Part shown: one piece after another, positions 13,629-20,251 of the stretch
How positions within the stretch are numbered: the first letter of the stretch is position 1
How the letters are laid out: the number at the start of each line of letters is the position of its first letter
IMG/VR virus record: IMGVR_UViG_3300023184_003370
Coordinates: 1 to 20,335 of that record
Strand: one strand, 5' to 3'
DNA: 20,335 nucleotides
Source: a virus
Program-made: the position numbers and the translations under genes
The notes under the pieces: model-generated
Database searches by the model: none
The model's input: the letters and a program-made list of their open reading frames with translations, nothing else
What the model was told of the DNA's origin: nothing

Positions 13629-14623
13629 TGTTTGATCATCATCCTACTAGACTGGCGTTAGAATTATCCACGCAGTGTAATAGTGCCTGCATACAATGCA
13701 ATCGATATCTTGACGATGATCCTATATTAGGTATAGTTGAAAATCCTGCGGTGCCACAAACCACAATGACGTTAAATGATATTAAAAAATTGTTGCCGTC
13801 AGAATATCTTGCCAAGGTTGAGTACATCAAATTAACAGGATCGCATGGTGACCCTACCATGGCCAAGGATGCTATACCTATAATGAGTTGGATCAAACAA
13901 CAGAATCCCAATATACTTTTTCAAATGGATAGCAATGGCGGTACTAGAACAGTAACATGGTGGCGAGAGGCTGCTAAATTTTTTACTGTAGATACTCAAC
14001 CTTACAACTTTTTAACTTTTAGTATAGATGGATTGGAAGATACCAATCACATCTATAGACGGCGAGTAGTTTGGAAAAAAGTCATGCGCAATGCCCGGGC
14101 ATTTATTGACGCTGGCGGTATAGCATGTTGGGCCTTTTTGGTATTTGAACATAACAAGCATCAAGTCATGGAAGCACGTAACTTGGCTAAAAAAATGGGG
14201 TTTACTTATTTTCAAGTAAAAGTAAGTTCGAGAGAAGCCATAAGACCGGTGCAATGGTTAACTCCTCCTAAGAGTTGGAAAGTAGTTAAACCTCGAGGCA
14301 AAGGTGACATACAGTGTCTACAAATACCTCGCAACGAAATCATGATCACTGCACAAGGATATTTTTTACCTTGTCCGTATATTGCTGAAGCAGCATATGG
14401 GCCAACTCGCCCCGATGACGCTACAGAAGAAATACATGAAGTGTTGGGAGACTTTCAACAGTATCACGGCACAAATGGCCTAGATAAAATTTTACCACTG
14501 TATAAAAAAGTAAGTGACCGGTGGGCCACCAACCCCATGAGAATTTGTAGCACAGAATGTGATGGTACTAACTTGAATCGATTTCAACAGTATCTTAAAA
14601 TTGAAAGATTACAAGATGTATGA
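13628..14623 (+). CDS. Radical SAM enzyme with SPASM-like C-terminal cysteines
   Basis: A 331-residue radical SAM protein. It opens with RLALELSTQCNSACIQCNR, giving C17-X3-C21-X2-C24 for the SAM-cleaving cluster, followed by IKLTGSHGDP (67-76) in place of the usual GGEP and by FSIDGLEDTNHIYR (131-144), typical of the SPASM/twitch branch. C-terminal cysteines at 230, 249, 307 and 311 could hold an auxiliary Fe-S cluster. Relatives modify peptides, sugars or cofactors. The start is the ATG overlapping the previous TAA; the stop overlaps the next gene by 4 nt. It appears AT-rich relative to its surroundings. The substrate is unknown. Confidence 0.87.
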   Translation: MFDHHPTRLALELSTQCNSACIQCNRYLDDDPILGIVENPAVPQTTMTLNDIKKLLPSEYLAKVEYIKLTGSHGDPTMAKDAIPIMSWIKQQNPNILFQMDSNGGTRTVTWWREAAKFFTVDTQPYNFLTFSIDGLEDTNHIYRRRVVWKKVMRNARAFIDAGGIACWAFLVFEHNKHQVMEARNLAKKMGFTYFQVKVSSREAIRPVQWLTPPKSWKVVKPRGKGDIQCLQIPRNEIMITAQGYFLPCPYIAEAAYGPTRPDDATEEIHEVLGDFQQYHGTNGLDKILPLYKKVSDRWATNPMRICSTECDGTNLNRFQQYLKIERLQDV

Positions 14624-14985
14624 CAACCAGACAGCAATACACAGCACGATTGCTGGAGTCATTACCCGAAGATGATCGTCCCACACTAGAAGAAGCCTTG
14701 CAATCTTGGTGGATGAATTTTAGAGATGGTGGCGGGTTGCGTTTGACCAATGCTGGATTTATGGCATTCGGAACTTGTGATTTAGAAACATATTCATTTG
14801 CTGTTCCAACTAACTTGGTTGCCATTGCCAGGCATTTGTTAATTTTAGACAAAAAATTAGATTGTCCTTACTACATCAAAATTGGCAAAAATCCGCAGAT
14901 TATTTTGTTTGGCAGCCGACAAGCAGTGATGTTGGCCATGTACGGTGATCTAGAAAAATGGATGACTTTTTTGAATCGGACCTAA
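14620..14985 (+). CDS. Phage protein of unknown function (121 aa)
   Basis: A 121-residue protein beginning with a polar helix (TTRQQYTARLLESLPEDDRP). It then has a Trp-rich patch (LQSWWMNFRDGGGLRLTNAG) and a C-terminal alpha/beta segment (CPYYIKIGKNPQIILFGSRQAVMLAMYG). The WWMNFRxGGGLRLTxAG block looks like a conserved phage hypothetical family, and the RLTNAGFxAF pattern resembles a winged-helix element, but this is weak. The ATG overlaps the radical SAM stop by 4 nt, which suggests a functional link or a shared transcript. Confidence 0.72.
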   Translation: MTTRQQYTARLLESLPEDDRPTLEEALQSWWMNFRDGGGLRLTNAGFMAFGTCDLETYSFAVPTNLVAIARHLLILDKKLDCPYYIKIGKNPQIILFGSRQAVMLAMYGDLEKWMTFLNRT

Positions 14986-14989
14986 TTAT

Positions 14990-15697
14990 ATGTACTGGAA
15001 CAATCCCTTAATTGAAGCACAGTGGCCTGGCACTCAAGATCCTGTGCATGATAGCATGCACAACGGCAATCATTGTTTGTTTTGGAATCCAACCGCAGAA
15101 TTTCAAAACTTACCAACCAATCAACGACTCGGCGAACTGTGTAGATGGGCAATGGAATGGCTTGACCATGACAGCATAGATGGGTTTGCTGCCGAACTAC
15201 GCAACCATTACGACATTGCTAACTTGGTCAAACTGAATCTTTGGATACACGACATCCGGGTACAAGGCATTATAAAACCTTGGTTGTTGTTAGATCAAGA
15301 TGGCACACTGGTTCCTGGTACTGGGGACAGTAGATTGAGATGCTTGGAACGCATACCAGAAATCCAAACTGTGCCTGCGTTTATAAGCACACATGTTGAC
15401 AGGGCTAATCAGTATCAGCATCTTGAGCCTGTGACCACGTTGGATCAATTTGCTCGATTGTGTGGAGCTCGGCCCGGGCAGTTGTTTACTTTTAGATTGA
15501 CAGATCCCGCCGCTCCATTTGGCATGTATTGGTACGAATACAATAGTGACCAAACTAGATGGGTCACACCCAGTGAATCAGATTGTGTTGCGGCGTTTGT
15601 GGCCTATGCACAAGCTCATCCAAAAATCAACATCACGCCTGAGTGGTTTGATTGCCTGATTGACTGGAATCAATACCACAATATTGTAAAAAAGTAG
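14990..15697 (+). CDS. ParB/sulfiredoxin-like domain protein
   Basis: A 235-residue protein. The middle part, IHDIRVQGIIKPWLLL (86-101), LVPGTGDSRLRCLERIPEI (107-125) and TVPAFIS, fits the ParB N-terminal/Srx fold: the xxGxxKP element, the G-D-S-R-L-R nucleotide-binding loop and the closing VPxxI strand. ParB-like phage proteins can be DNA-binding partition or modification factors, nucleases or CTPases; no helix-turn-helix is obvious here. Start ATG 14990 lies 4 nt after the previous stop. The last 65 nt overlap, tail to tail, the asparagine synthetase gene on the other strand. Confidence in the fold is moderate and in the role low. Confidence 0.62.
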   Translation: MYWNNPLIEAQWPGTQDPVHDSMHNGNHCLFWNPTAEFQNLPTNQRLGELCRWAMEWLDHDSIDGFAAELRNHYDIANLVKLNLWIHDIRVQGIIKPWLLLDQDGTLVPGTGDSRLRCLERIPEIQTVPAFISTHVDRANQYQHLEPVTTLDQFARLCGARPGQLFTFRLTDPAAPFGMYWYEYNSDQTRWVTPSESDCVAAFVAYAQAHPKINITPEWFDCLIDWNQYHNIVKK

Positions 15698-17168
15698 CCG
15701 ACTGAATCTGTTTCCACTGTGCAGATCGATTAAGAGATGCAGGAACATTCACTCCCATCCAAGGCAAGCTATCGTTACAATGTCCTGCAAATCCTTGCTT
15801 GGGCAACAGCAAATCTTTAGGCCATTTCTGCAAAAATCTGTTTTGTAACAAGGGTTTGCCTTGCCGCAAATGCCAAGGCAAGTTGAGAGCAAACTTTATA
15901 ATCTTAGGATGCATAAAAGGCGAACGCGGTTCTATGCTGTGTGCCATGGTCATGGTGTCTACACCTCGTGCATCGACTGCTGTGATCTGCACAAGATAAT
16001 CCATTAGCAGTGTGGCTGCACCAGCATGCCCTTGTGAGGCAGACACACATTGATTCCAAAGTCGTTGACTATCTGTGTCCGACGAATCAAATTGACTGTA
16101 AGGACTTGCAGATGTGTTTGTGACAAATTGCATGTTTTGATATTGACCATATCCACCAAACAGTTCATCAGCGCCTATGCCAGTGAACAAAATTCGTTGC
16201 TGACAGTGATGCGCAATGTGCCATTGGCCAACAAAACTCCAACTCTGCACAGGCATCTGTGAACACTCAATGATGTCAATGTAGTCTTGTGCCCAGTCTT
16301 GTTTGGTCATGGGCAGCTCAGTGAGATTTTGACATTGTTGGTCAGTTAAAAACTCTCTCACTCGGTTGCTTACAGTGTCTTTGCCTTCGCATACGGTGGT
16401 ATACAATCCTGCAAATTCAGGCATGGCAGCCAGTATAATGCCAGAGTCCACGCCACCACTAAAGGTCAATCCTGCTGGTTCTGTAGGACGCATGTCTGCT
16501 ATAACTTTGTCAAATATCCAATCAAATTCTTCTTGAGCTTCCAAGTCGGTCATGGTCTGATGACTGTGCGTCCAATCAAATATACTGTCAATTTGAAAAC
16601 TTGGTCTTATTTCGGTATACAATCGACCTGGCTCACAGCGTTCAATACCTAGGTAAGGTGTGTGCCGTATGGTGGGCCAGTGTCGTTGACTCCATGCATC
16701 AACTTGAACTTGGGGCTGAACATAGCACAGGATTGCCGACACTTCACTGCTCACAATCAAAATGTCATCGTCTTGATATCGATACAAACAGCGTTCGCCT
16801 TGAGGATCTGTGGCAAATCTTACTGACTCAAAGTCAGTGTATACCCATGCCCAGGGTCCTTCAAAGTAAGGAAACTTCTTGTAGTTTTGTTCTCGAACTG
16901 TGCGATAAACTAATTCTGTGTCTGTAGTGTATCGACCAAACCACCGATAGTTGTACACTTCGCCGTTGTAGGCCAAGAAGTCTGGCTTGGGCCAATGATA
17001 AAATTCATCTTCACCTGTGATGTGTAGCACAGTTTGTGCTATGAATATGTTGTTGTGATGTTGGTAGTGTGTGAAGTCTGGGCCGCGGTCATGTATCTTT
17101 TCAACTGCCTGTAGATGTAGGTTAAGGTCAAGAGGACGCTGACTTTTTACAAACAATATACCGCACAT
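15633..17168 (-). CDS. asnB: Glutamine-hydrolysing asparagine synthetase
   Basis: A 511-residue, apparently intact class B asparagine synthetase. After Met removal Cys2 starts the class II glutamine amidotransferase domain, with RGPD (28-31) and YNGEVYNY (67-74). The synthetase half has the PP-loop SGGVDSG (237-243), TGIGADELFGGY (329-340) and SIEPRSPF near the C-terminal third. It makes Asn, or amidates a related substrate, from Asp, Gln and ATP. Length is close to E. coli AsnB (about 554). The ATG overlaps the upstream gene's TAA by one base (TAATG), so the two are coupled on the minus strand. Its 3' end overlaps the plus-strand gene at 14990 by 65 nt. Related proteins in biosynthetic clusters amidate sugars, so its phage role need not be Asn supply. 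Confidence 0.93.
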   Translation of the reverse strand: MCGILFVKSQRPLDLNLHLQAVEKIHDRGPDFTHYQHHNNIFIAQTVLHITGEDEFYHWPKPDFLAYNGEVYNYRWFGRYTTDTELVYRTVREQNYKKFPYFEGPWAWVYTDFESVRFATDPQGERCLYRYQDDDILIVSSEVSAILCYVQPQVQVDAWSQRHWPTIRHTPYLGIERCEPGRLYTEIRPSFQIDSIFDWTHSHQTMTDLEAQEEFDWIFDKVIADMRPTEPAGLTFSGGVDSGIILAAMPEFAGLYTTVCEGKDTVSNRVREFLTDQQCQNLTELPMTKQDWAQDYIDIIECSQMPVQSWSFVGQWHIAHHCQQRILFTGIGADELFGGYGQYQNMQFVTNTSASPYSQFDSSDTDSQRLWNQCVSASQGHAGAATLLMDYLVQITAVDARGVDTMTMAHSIEPRSPFMHPKIIKFALNLPWHLRQGKPLLQNRFLQKWPKDLLLPKQGFAGHCNDSLPWMGVNVPASLNRSAQWKQIQSATFLQYCGIDSSQSGNQTTQA

Positions 17169-18277
17169 TATTTTATTTGCTCAACTACTTGGGGCCACCA
17201 TTTAGCAAAATCTGCTGGCCAGTTTTGTTTCATTGTGGCCAACTGCTGTTGATTATGATTGGCAGCCGCCTGGCATCTTTGTTTGACTTGTTCAAAAGAT
17301 TGTTTTTTTATTGCTGTTACAGATTCGTCGCCATCTCTCACAAAGTCTACCATGCGATCGCCAAACTCTCCAGTTTGTTTTTCCAAATTAAAATCTGCAC
17401 GATGATTCACCAAGTCTGACATAATATCAAACCCCATTTGTATGAGTCTGGCTGTGGTGTATCGGCCAGCATACACCATAAATGGCACAGGTGTAACCAA
17501 AGCTCTGAATGTCTTTTCGCTCAATGCAATGCAGGTTTCGCTGCTGTAAGTTTCAATCACCATGTTAAGCCAGGCATGCACATGAGATTGTTCTACGGAA
17601 TAACTGTGATTGCGATAAGGCATCAGTGGAGTCATTTGTTTGAATGTTTTACGATAAATTGTTTGCAAATTTTCAGGAACATGTCCAAATTCTTTGATAA
17701 AACTTTGCTGAAATGCCTCAGTTGAATCATTTGTACTGCCCCAGGTCCAGCAGTTAAAGTTGACAAAATCTCTATCAAGATCCAACAGTACTGGCCAATC
17801 TTTATGCATGGGATCTGGATCTGGTTTGGTTGCTCGAGTAGTCAACTCCAAAAACAATTCCAAGCGTTTGGCATCTAATCTGTTGACCGAAAAGTTAAAT
17901 CTACGCTCTGGTGTCCAATCGCTCAGTTCCGGCCGGTAACTGTAGATGCCAAAATAGCTATCAGGTAGTTGGCACACTTGGTATTGTGTGGCACAAGTAA
18001 TCTCATTGTCTGTAATTACTGTGGTATTGGTGCCCCAAGCATCTGGCATGGTGCCTGGTTGGTCCCACGGCTTGCAAGTAAACACATCGTCGGCCAAACA
18101 CACAATAACTTGGCGTGAGCCGCGAGCCCACACTTTGTTTGATTCGGATATGCTGTGATAGCCCAGTTGGGTCAATTGGCTGCGGAAGAAATCCATCATG
18201 GTATTCTCGTGCCATATGCATTGTGTTTTTTGAAACACTTCACTGGTGTAAATGTCGTGATATAAGTCAACCGTCAT
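17168..18277 (-). CDS. Unknown phage protein with glycosyltransferase-like C-terminal motif
   Basis: A 369-residue protein from the ATG at 18277. The segment 229-292 contains VIETYSSETCIALSEKTFRAL, followed by PFMVYAGRYTTARLIQMGFD. This SETY...SEKTF...PFxVxG...L...GF pattern resembles the donor-binding part of GT10/fucosyltransferase-like and related phage proteins, where the Glu-Lys pair contacts the nucleotide sugar. The N-terminal 200 residues are not recognised. The frame is open up to 18409, but that stretch contains a long palindrome and translates poorly, so I use the inner ATG although no good Shine-Dalgarno is seen. It leads the two-gene minus-strand operon with asnB, implying a joint role. 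The glycosyltransferase call is tentative. Confidence 0.68.
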   Translation of the reverse strand: MTVDLYHDIYTSEVFQKTQCIWHENTMMDFFRSQLTQLGYHSISESNKVWARGSRQVIVCLADDVFTCKPWDQPGTMPDAWGTNTTVITDNEITCATQYQVCQLPDSYFGIYSYRPELSDWTPERRFNFSVNRLDAKRLELFLELTTRATKPDPDPMHKDWPVLLDLDRDFVNFNCWTWGSTNDSTEAFQQSFIKEFGHVPENLQTIYRKTFKQMTPLMPYRNHSYSVEQSHVHAWLNMVIETYSSETCIALSEKTFRALVTPVPFMVYAGRYTTARLIQMGFDIMSDLVNHRADFNLEKQTGEFGDRMVDFVRDGDESVTAIKKQSFEQVKQRCQAAANHNQQQLATMKQNWPADFAKWWPQVVEQIK

Positions 18278-18310
18278 GTGGGTACTTAGCAACACTCGTG
18301 ACCCTGAGCT

Positions 18311-18316
18311 AAAATA
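18311..18316 (-). promoter_or_regulatory. Candidate extended -10 element for the minus-strand operon
   Basis: Read on the minus strand, TGCTATTTT gives an extended -10 (TGn plus TATTTT) about 34 nt upstream of the ATG at 18277. No good -35 is present; the region that would hold it is the palindrome at 18319-18360. A transcript starting here would fit the inner ATG as the true start. The evidence is a motif only. Confidence 0.35.
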
Positions 18317-18318
18317 GC

Positions 18319-18360
18319 AAAAAGTACTACTTTTTAGGGTTACAAAAAGTAGTACTTTTG
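18319..18360. repeat. Long AT-rich inverted repeat between divergent genes
   Basis: AAAAAGTACTACTTTTT (18319-18335) and its near-complement AAAAAGTAGTACTTTT (18344-18359) are separated by an 8-nt loop; 16 base pairs match and one T is missing in the right arm. It lies between the divergent minus-strand operon and the GIY-YIG promoter, reaching the minus-strand -10. This position suits an operator or DNA-structure element better than a terminator, since no gene reads into it from either side. Confidence 0.75.
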
Positions 18361-18376
18361 TAGTGGTATCTTTTGG

Positions 18377-18405
18377 TTGACCAATAATGCTCGAAATGCT
18401 ATAAT
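18377..18405 (+). promoter_or_regulatory. Sigma70-type promoter of the GIY-YIG gene
   Basis: TTGACC (18377-18382), a 17-nt spacer and TATAAT (18400-18405) with TGC before it form a near-consensus promoter. The first ATG at 18412 lies only 7 nt beyond the -10 box, so the transcript would begin at or within a base or two of the start codon, giving a leaderless mRNA. The extended -10 matches those at 3261 and 18761. Confidence 0.85.
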
Positions 18406-18411
18406 ACACAC

Positions 18412-18741
18412 ATGATGAGAAAGAAACGCACTGATCGAAGCCACATTGTGTACTGTATCCAAATTGGATTTGAGTACTACATTGGTATTACCGCTAAAAC
18501 CCAGCGCACAATTAACATGTCGCTCCGTAGCCGTGTGAACAAGCACATCTACCGTAGCCGCACTGAAGACAAGAGCTGGAACTTGTACGAAGCAATTCGC
18601 ACAAACGGCGTGGCGGCAATGAATGTGGCGATCGTGGACATTGTGCGCGGCAAAACTGCGGCGCACAAGTTGGAGCGCGAGTTAATACAAAAGTATGCAC
18701 CTGCGCTGAACACGGATGTTCGCGTGAAGCAAAACGGTTGA
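18412..18741 (+). CDS. GIY-YIG endonuclease
   Basis: A 109-residue protein consisting of little more than a GIY-YIG nuclease domain. [16 protein letters not shown] (12-27) supplies both strands of the motif (VYC and YIG), a conserved Arg lies in LRSRVNKH (38-45), and the metal-binding Glu is in [14 protein letters not shown] (87-100). Such proteins in T4-type phages are often free-standing homing endonucleases, but no DNA-binding tail is present, so target range is unknown. Two adjacent ATGs (18412, 18415) are possible starts, both almost at the predicted transcription start. Its own promoter, strand change and odd palindromes on both sides suggest a mobile or independently regulated gene. 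The stop TGA is part of the next promoter's -35 box. Confidence 0.88.
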   Translation: MMRKKRTDRSHIVYCIQIGFEYYIGITAKTQRTINMSLRSRVNKHIYRSRTEDKSWNLYEAIRTNGVAAMNVAIVDIVRGKTAAHKLERELIQKYAPALNTDVRVKQNG

Positions 18742-18761
18742 CACCAAATCACCGTTTTGCT
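18728..18761. repeat. 11-bp inverted repeat built around a promoter
   Basis: AGCAAAACGGT (18728-18738) and ACCGTTTTGCT (18751-18761) are perfect inverted repeats separated by 12 nt. The left arm is the end of the GIY-YIG gene; the loop holds most of the -35 box; the right arm fills the spacer and touches the -10. A repressor dimer binding here would block the downstream promoter; in RNA it would form the 3' hairpin of the GIY-YIG message. Confidence 0.75.
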
Positions 18762-18766
18762 ATAAT
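18738..18766 (+). promoter_or_regulatory. Consensus sigma70 promoter for the genes from 18794
   Basis: A perfect TTGACA (18738-18743), a 17-nt spacer and a perfect TATAAT (18761-18766) with TGC extension make the strongest promoter in the window. Transcription would start near 18773, leaving a short leader with AAGGAG (18782-18787) before the ATG at 18794. It drives the small-gene run that continues to the right edge. Confidence 0.92.
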
Positions 18767-18793
18767 ACACACATAGACACAAAGGAGCTCGAG

Positions 18794-18994
18794 ATGACCA
18801 CTATAACTGTAGCACAAATGATTGAGGCACTCAGTGCCCTGCCCGCTGATGCTCGCTTGGTAGTGACCGAGTCCGGTTATTACTCCTACAGTGAGTTTGC
18901 GGATATCATGTTGCCGGAAGTGTATACTCCGGAAAATGATTTGACGCCAGGCGCACCTGTGTATCGTATTGGACATTCACATCAATCTTATTAA
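18794..18994 (+). CDS. Small protein of unknown function (66 aa)
   Basis: A 66-residue acidic protein starting 6 nt after AAGGAG and just downstream of the consensus promoter. The N-terminal pattern MTTITVAQMIEALSALPADARLVV resembles small bacterial and phage proteins with an xTVxxLIxxLxxLPxDAxVxV theme. The rest (ESGYYSYSEFADIMLPEVY) has no catalytic signature. As the first gene behind a very strong early-type promoter, it may act soon after infection, for example by host takeover; this is inference from position. Confidence 0.75.
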   Translation: MTTITVAQMIEALSALPADARLVVTESGYYSYSEFADIMLPEVYTPENDLTPGAPVYRIGHSHQSY

Positions 18995-19004
18995 GGAGCC
19001 CATC

Positions 19005-19397
19005 ATGACTAACTGGACTGACCCTATCATACACTGGAATCAACTGCCCGGCACAGAAGTCAAACGACTGCTGGCCACATGGGGCATGGATGAAAAAGCC
19101 ATAGCCCGCTATGATGCCAAACATGGCTTTGAACACCGTCCGTTGGCAGTGCCTGTGCCTGCAAAGGCAGTGGCAGTCAAGCCTGTGGTGGCAGTAGTGC
19201 CAAAGGCTCCGGCAAAAAAAGCCGCACCTGCAAAGTCAGCCACTCGTCAAAAGCATGTGGGTGCAGACGGCGAAGTGAAGTTTGTAGAGCACCGTAGTCT
19301 GTACGTGGGCTTCTGGGGTGGCCGGGTGGTGGTGACCAAACGCACCGAAGCCGCATGCGTGGAGTTTTTGAAAGCCCGGCAGGCCAAAGGAGAGTAA
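19005..19397 (+). CDS. Two-domain phage protein with Pro/Ala/Lys linker, unknown
   Basis: A 130-residue protein starting at ATG 19005, which follows AAGGAG by 6 nt. Residues 1-47 form a folded-looking domain (WNQLPGTEVKRLLATWGMDEKAI). Residues 48-80 are a low-complexity Pro/Ala/Val/Lys linker (PVPAKAVAVKPVVAVVPKAP), and the remainder (DGEVKFVEHRSLYVGFWGGR, then RTEAACVEFLKARQAKG) looks like a small domain that may bind nucleic acid. The linker resembles flexible tethers in DNA-associated proteins. The family is not recognised. It lies in the early-type transcript, 10 nt after the previous gene. Confidence 0.75.
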   Translation: MTNWTDPIIHWNQLPGTEVKRLLATWGMDEKAIARYDAKHGFEHRPLAVPVPAKAVAVKPVVAVVPKAPAKKAAPAKSATRQKHVGADGEVKFVEHRSLYVGFWGGRVVVTKRTEAACVEFLKARQAKGE

Positions 19398-19398
19398 C

Positions 19399-19812
19399 AT
19401 GCCCTGCAGAAGTTATGAGGATGATTATCGTTCAGGCGAGCCAACCGATAGTTGGCAGTATAAAGAACTTAAAGCAAACAACGACAAGCTGGCCCGTATT
19501 GCCTGCAAGGCCATGACCGAACTGGAGAACAACCGAATCGAAGACTTGTTGTTGCTCCGTGATGACGAAGTGCGTGAATGGTGGGCCAAGCACAAGGAAG
19601 CAGATCGCAAGGCTCGTGAAAAAGAACAGCGTAAACAAGAGCGCATTCGACTGCGGCGTGCGGCCCTGCGTAAACTGAGTGAAGAAGAAAAGGTTGCACT
19701 GGGCCTTAAAAAGTCCAAGGACAAAGACATTGAAGAAGATGTCACACAAGATTTGTTGGCAGTGGCTGACAAGATTCTCAAACGCAAAGCAAAAGAGGAA
19801 TGGCAAATATGA
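19399..19812 (+). CDS. Charged coiled-coil-like phage protein, unknown
   Basis: A 137-residue protein beginning MPCRSYEDDYRSGEP, a start seen in many phage hypotheticals. A very long charged helix (roughly 26-110, for example EADRKAREKEQRKQERIRLR) is likely a coiled coil, with alternating Arg/Lys and Glu. A short acidic C-terminal part follows. The ATG has AAAGGAG 6 nt upstream and sits one base after the previous stop. Structural or regulatory binding roles are possible; no enzyme motif is present. Confidence 0.78.
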   Translation: MPCRSYEDDYRSGEPTDSWQYKELKANNDKLARIACKAMTELENNRIEDLLLLRDDEVREWWAKHKEADRKAREKEQRKQERIRLRRAALRKLSEEEKVALGLKKSKDKDIEEDVTQDLLAVADKILKRKAKEEWQI

Positions 19813-20078
19813 GTAAAGAAATTGAACTGGTACCCGGCGGCGGCCGTTATTATCGTGCAATGACCTTCCACTGGGTGGTTGTGGCTGTGCTGATTGTGCC
19901 TGTGGCTGTGGCTTTGCTGATAGCCATTGTAAATCCCTTGTGGTTCCGCAGTGCCATGTTTGACTGGGTTGAGCGTGGCGTGAATAGACTGAGCCAGTGG
20001 CGCAATTATCAAAAGTATCGCATCTATTTGGGCACTGATCCCCGGATGTGGCACACCTTGCGTGGGGATTTGAAATGA
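19809..20078 (+). CDS. Small single-span membrane protein
   Basis: An 89-residue protein from the ATG at 19809, which overlaps the preceding TGA and has AGAGGA 9 nt upstream; an ATG at 19800 would add three residues but would abut that site. One strong transmembrane helix is visible (WVVVAVLIVPVAVALLIAIV, about 19-38). It is followed by an amphipathic, basic cytoplasmic-like tail (RLSQWRNYQKYRIYLGTD). Phage inner-membrane proteins of this size act in lysis control, exclusion or host takeover. No holin-specific feature identifies it. Confidence 0.72.
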   Translation: MSKEIELVPGGGRYYRAMTFHWVVVAVLIVPVAVALLIAIVNPLWFRSAMFDWVERGVNRLSQWRNYQKYRIYLGTDPRMWHTLRGDLK

Positions 20079-20251
20079 ACGATAAAATGTTTGAACTACT
20101 GGCTCAAGCCCGGAATCAACCTGTTGATGTGGTCAAGTCTGCACCATTTGGATCAGCCATGCTTACCCCTGCACAATTGGAGAAATACACCAAGTTGGTT
20201 ATTGAAGAATGTGCTAAAATAACCAAACAACATTTAGGAGTTGAAGAATGA
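20075..20251 (+). CDS. Small phage protein of unknown function (58 aa)
   Basis: A 58-residue protein whose ATG at 20075 overlaps the preceding TGA by 4 nt; a GTG at 20048 is in frame but less likely. It contains two helical segments (MFELLAQARNQPVDVVK and LTPAQLEKYTKLVIEECAKI) and resembles short hypothetical proteins of T4-like phages in which an EKYTKLVIEECAKI-type helix recurs. No catalytic residues are seen. The stop overlaps the next ATG. Confidence 0.72.
   Translation: MNDKMFELLAQARNQPVDVVKSAPFGSAMLTPAQLEKYTKLVIEECAKITKQHLGVEE

Noticed and set aside
18319-18360. Palindrome as an intrinsic terminator
   Set aside because: The stem is AT-rich and lies between divergent units with no incoming transcription, so a regulatory role is more likely.
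18278-18409. N-terminal extension of the minus-strand GT-like gene to 18409
   Set aside because: The extra 44 residues are encoded across the palindrome and the opposing promoter and look non-coding; the ATG at 18277 is preferred.
19425-20054. Antisense 209-codon frame rich in Ser, Arg and Leu
   Set aside because: Its composition is the mirror of the Lys/Glu-rich coiled-coil gene on the plus strand; no start signal or family is seen.
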